Shown: positions 63,774 through 64,000 of the stretch, one piece after another
Layout of the letters: every line of letters begins with the position of its first letter
Numbering within the stretch: position 1 is the first letter of the stretch
Assembly: GCA_019752515.1 (NCBI GenBank)
Contig: JAIEMB010000002.1
Location: 1 to 64,000, forward strand
DNA: 64,000 bases
DNA from: Alphaproteobacteria bacterium
Lineage (GTDB): Bacteria; Pseudomonadota; Alphaproteobacteria; UBA9655
Reading direction: 5' to 3'
The notes under the pieces: model-generated
What the model saw: the letters and a program-made list of their open reading frames with translations, nothing else
Databases searched by the model: none
Told to the model about the DNA's origin: nothing
Program-made: the position numbers and the translations under genes

Positions 63774-64000
63774 TCAAATGGCGCTTAAATGTTCATCGTA
63801 GTCCCTGGGAACTTTTCTATTTGACCGAGAAGGAATCACCGGTACGCAATTTTGAGACTGAATCTGATCTATCAAAGCATTCGCATCATAAGCTTTGTCT
63901 GCAATAACATGGGCGTGTTCAAATCCTTGAAGAAGAGATGAAGCCTGAGTAATGTCATGTCTTTGACCGGGCATCAGGGAAAACCTCAAAGCTTGCCCTA
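63774..64000 (-). pseudogene. IS5-type transposase fragment (runs off the right edge)
   Basis: On the minus strand the frame is open to the window end and reads LRFSLMPGQRHDITQASSLL, HVIADKAYDANALIDQI and VIPSRSNRKVPRDYDEHLSAI, then stops. This is the DDE middle part (GQRHD, ADKAYDA, IPSRSNRK) of an IS5/IS427 transposase with the C-terminal DDE Glu region missing. The remainder to the right cannot be seen. Confidence 0.8.

Noticed and set aside
1-64000. CRISPR array, prophage or integrative element
   Set aside because: No regularly spaced direct repeats, no integrase, no phage structural genes and no attachment-site duplication beside the two tRNA genes were found. Mobile DNA here is limited to IS fragments.

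Overview
The window looks like chromosomal DNA of a low-GC alphaproteobacterium. An intracellular or protist-associated lineage (Holosporales / Paracaedibacter / Odyssella type) is the best guess. The evidence is a class I lysyl-tRNA synthetase, a dusB-fis-ntrY-ntrX block, murA followed by a DUF2948 gene, propionyl-CoA carboxylase with apaG, a GNAT-Nudix fusion and an NDUFS6-type zinc-finger protein. AT-rich intergenic DNA, transposase relics and many orphan secreted proteins with no recognisable family point the same way. The placement is inference; there is no rRNA gene here to fix it.

Layout. 0-8.6 kb: the end of a secreted module protein, a dicarboxylate/amino-acid symporter, an orphan secreted protein, rluB, a C26 amidohydrolase and class I lysS. 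Then comes a two-gene cassette (5685-7486) encoding an exported CheD-like protein and a protein with a zinc-deaminase signature, followed by DUF167 and lipB. 8.7-18.2 kb: tRNA-Leu, maeB, mgtE, a histidine-rich exported protein, hsp20, dcd, murA, DUF2948 and small exported proteins. 18.4-26.1 kb: dusB-fis-ntrY-ntrX, then a Zn/Mn ABC transporter (znuCBA-like) behind a perfect Fur-type palindrome. 26.2-34.6 kb: orphan secreted and membrane proteins, an IS630 relic, a secreted Nudix protein with two C-terminal beta-sandwich-like modules, cytochrome b561, ferredoxin, a MazG-like protein, an AdoMet-decarboxylase relative and a Kef-type antiporter. 34.6-40.3 kb: a DMT exporter, ffh, rpsP-rimM-trmD-rplS and a divergent folD with an apparent signal peptide. 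40.3-45 kb: tandem secreted module proteins interleaved with remnants of a methyltransferase gene, then the intact methyltransferase. 45-53.6 kb: a CBS protein, then a long minus-strand run for acyl-CoA and amino-acid catabolism (GNAT-Nudix, pccB, 2TM protein, pccA, apaG, amaB-like ALDH, gcdH-like). 53.8-59.6 kb: orphan exported proteins, trkH, tRNA-Arg, a zf-CHCC protein, a DUF333 lipoprotein and a decayed antitoxin/PIN pair. 60-63 kb: a stress/envelope cluster (DUF883, entericidin, two paralogous exported proteins, CsbD, KGG protein). 63.2-64 kb: IS200 and IS5 transposase fragments.

How the genes fit together. The housekeeping blocks are conventional. The accessory content suggests a bacterium that exports many lineage-specific proteins and has amplified one family. 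That family is built on a C-terminal module of about 150 residues that appears five times here, once fused twice to an exported Nudix domain. The most striking locus is 5685-7486: the CheD-like protein keeps the exact Thr-x5-Cys-x16-His spacing of the CheD deamidase but is about 380 residues long, has a signal peptide and is not near chemotaxis genes. It is followed directly by an HxE...CxxC deaminase-fold protein whose 5' end is formed by a perfect 16-bp palindrome. Together they make a plausible effector or toxin cassette. All functional assignments come from reading motifs in the sequence; no database search was run.
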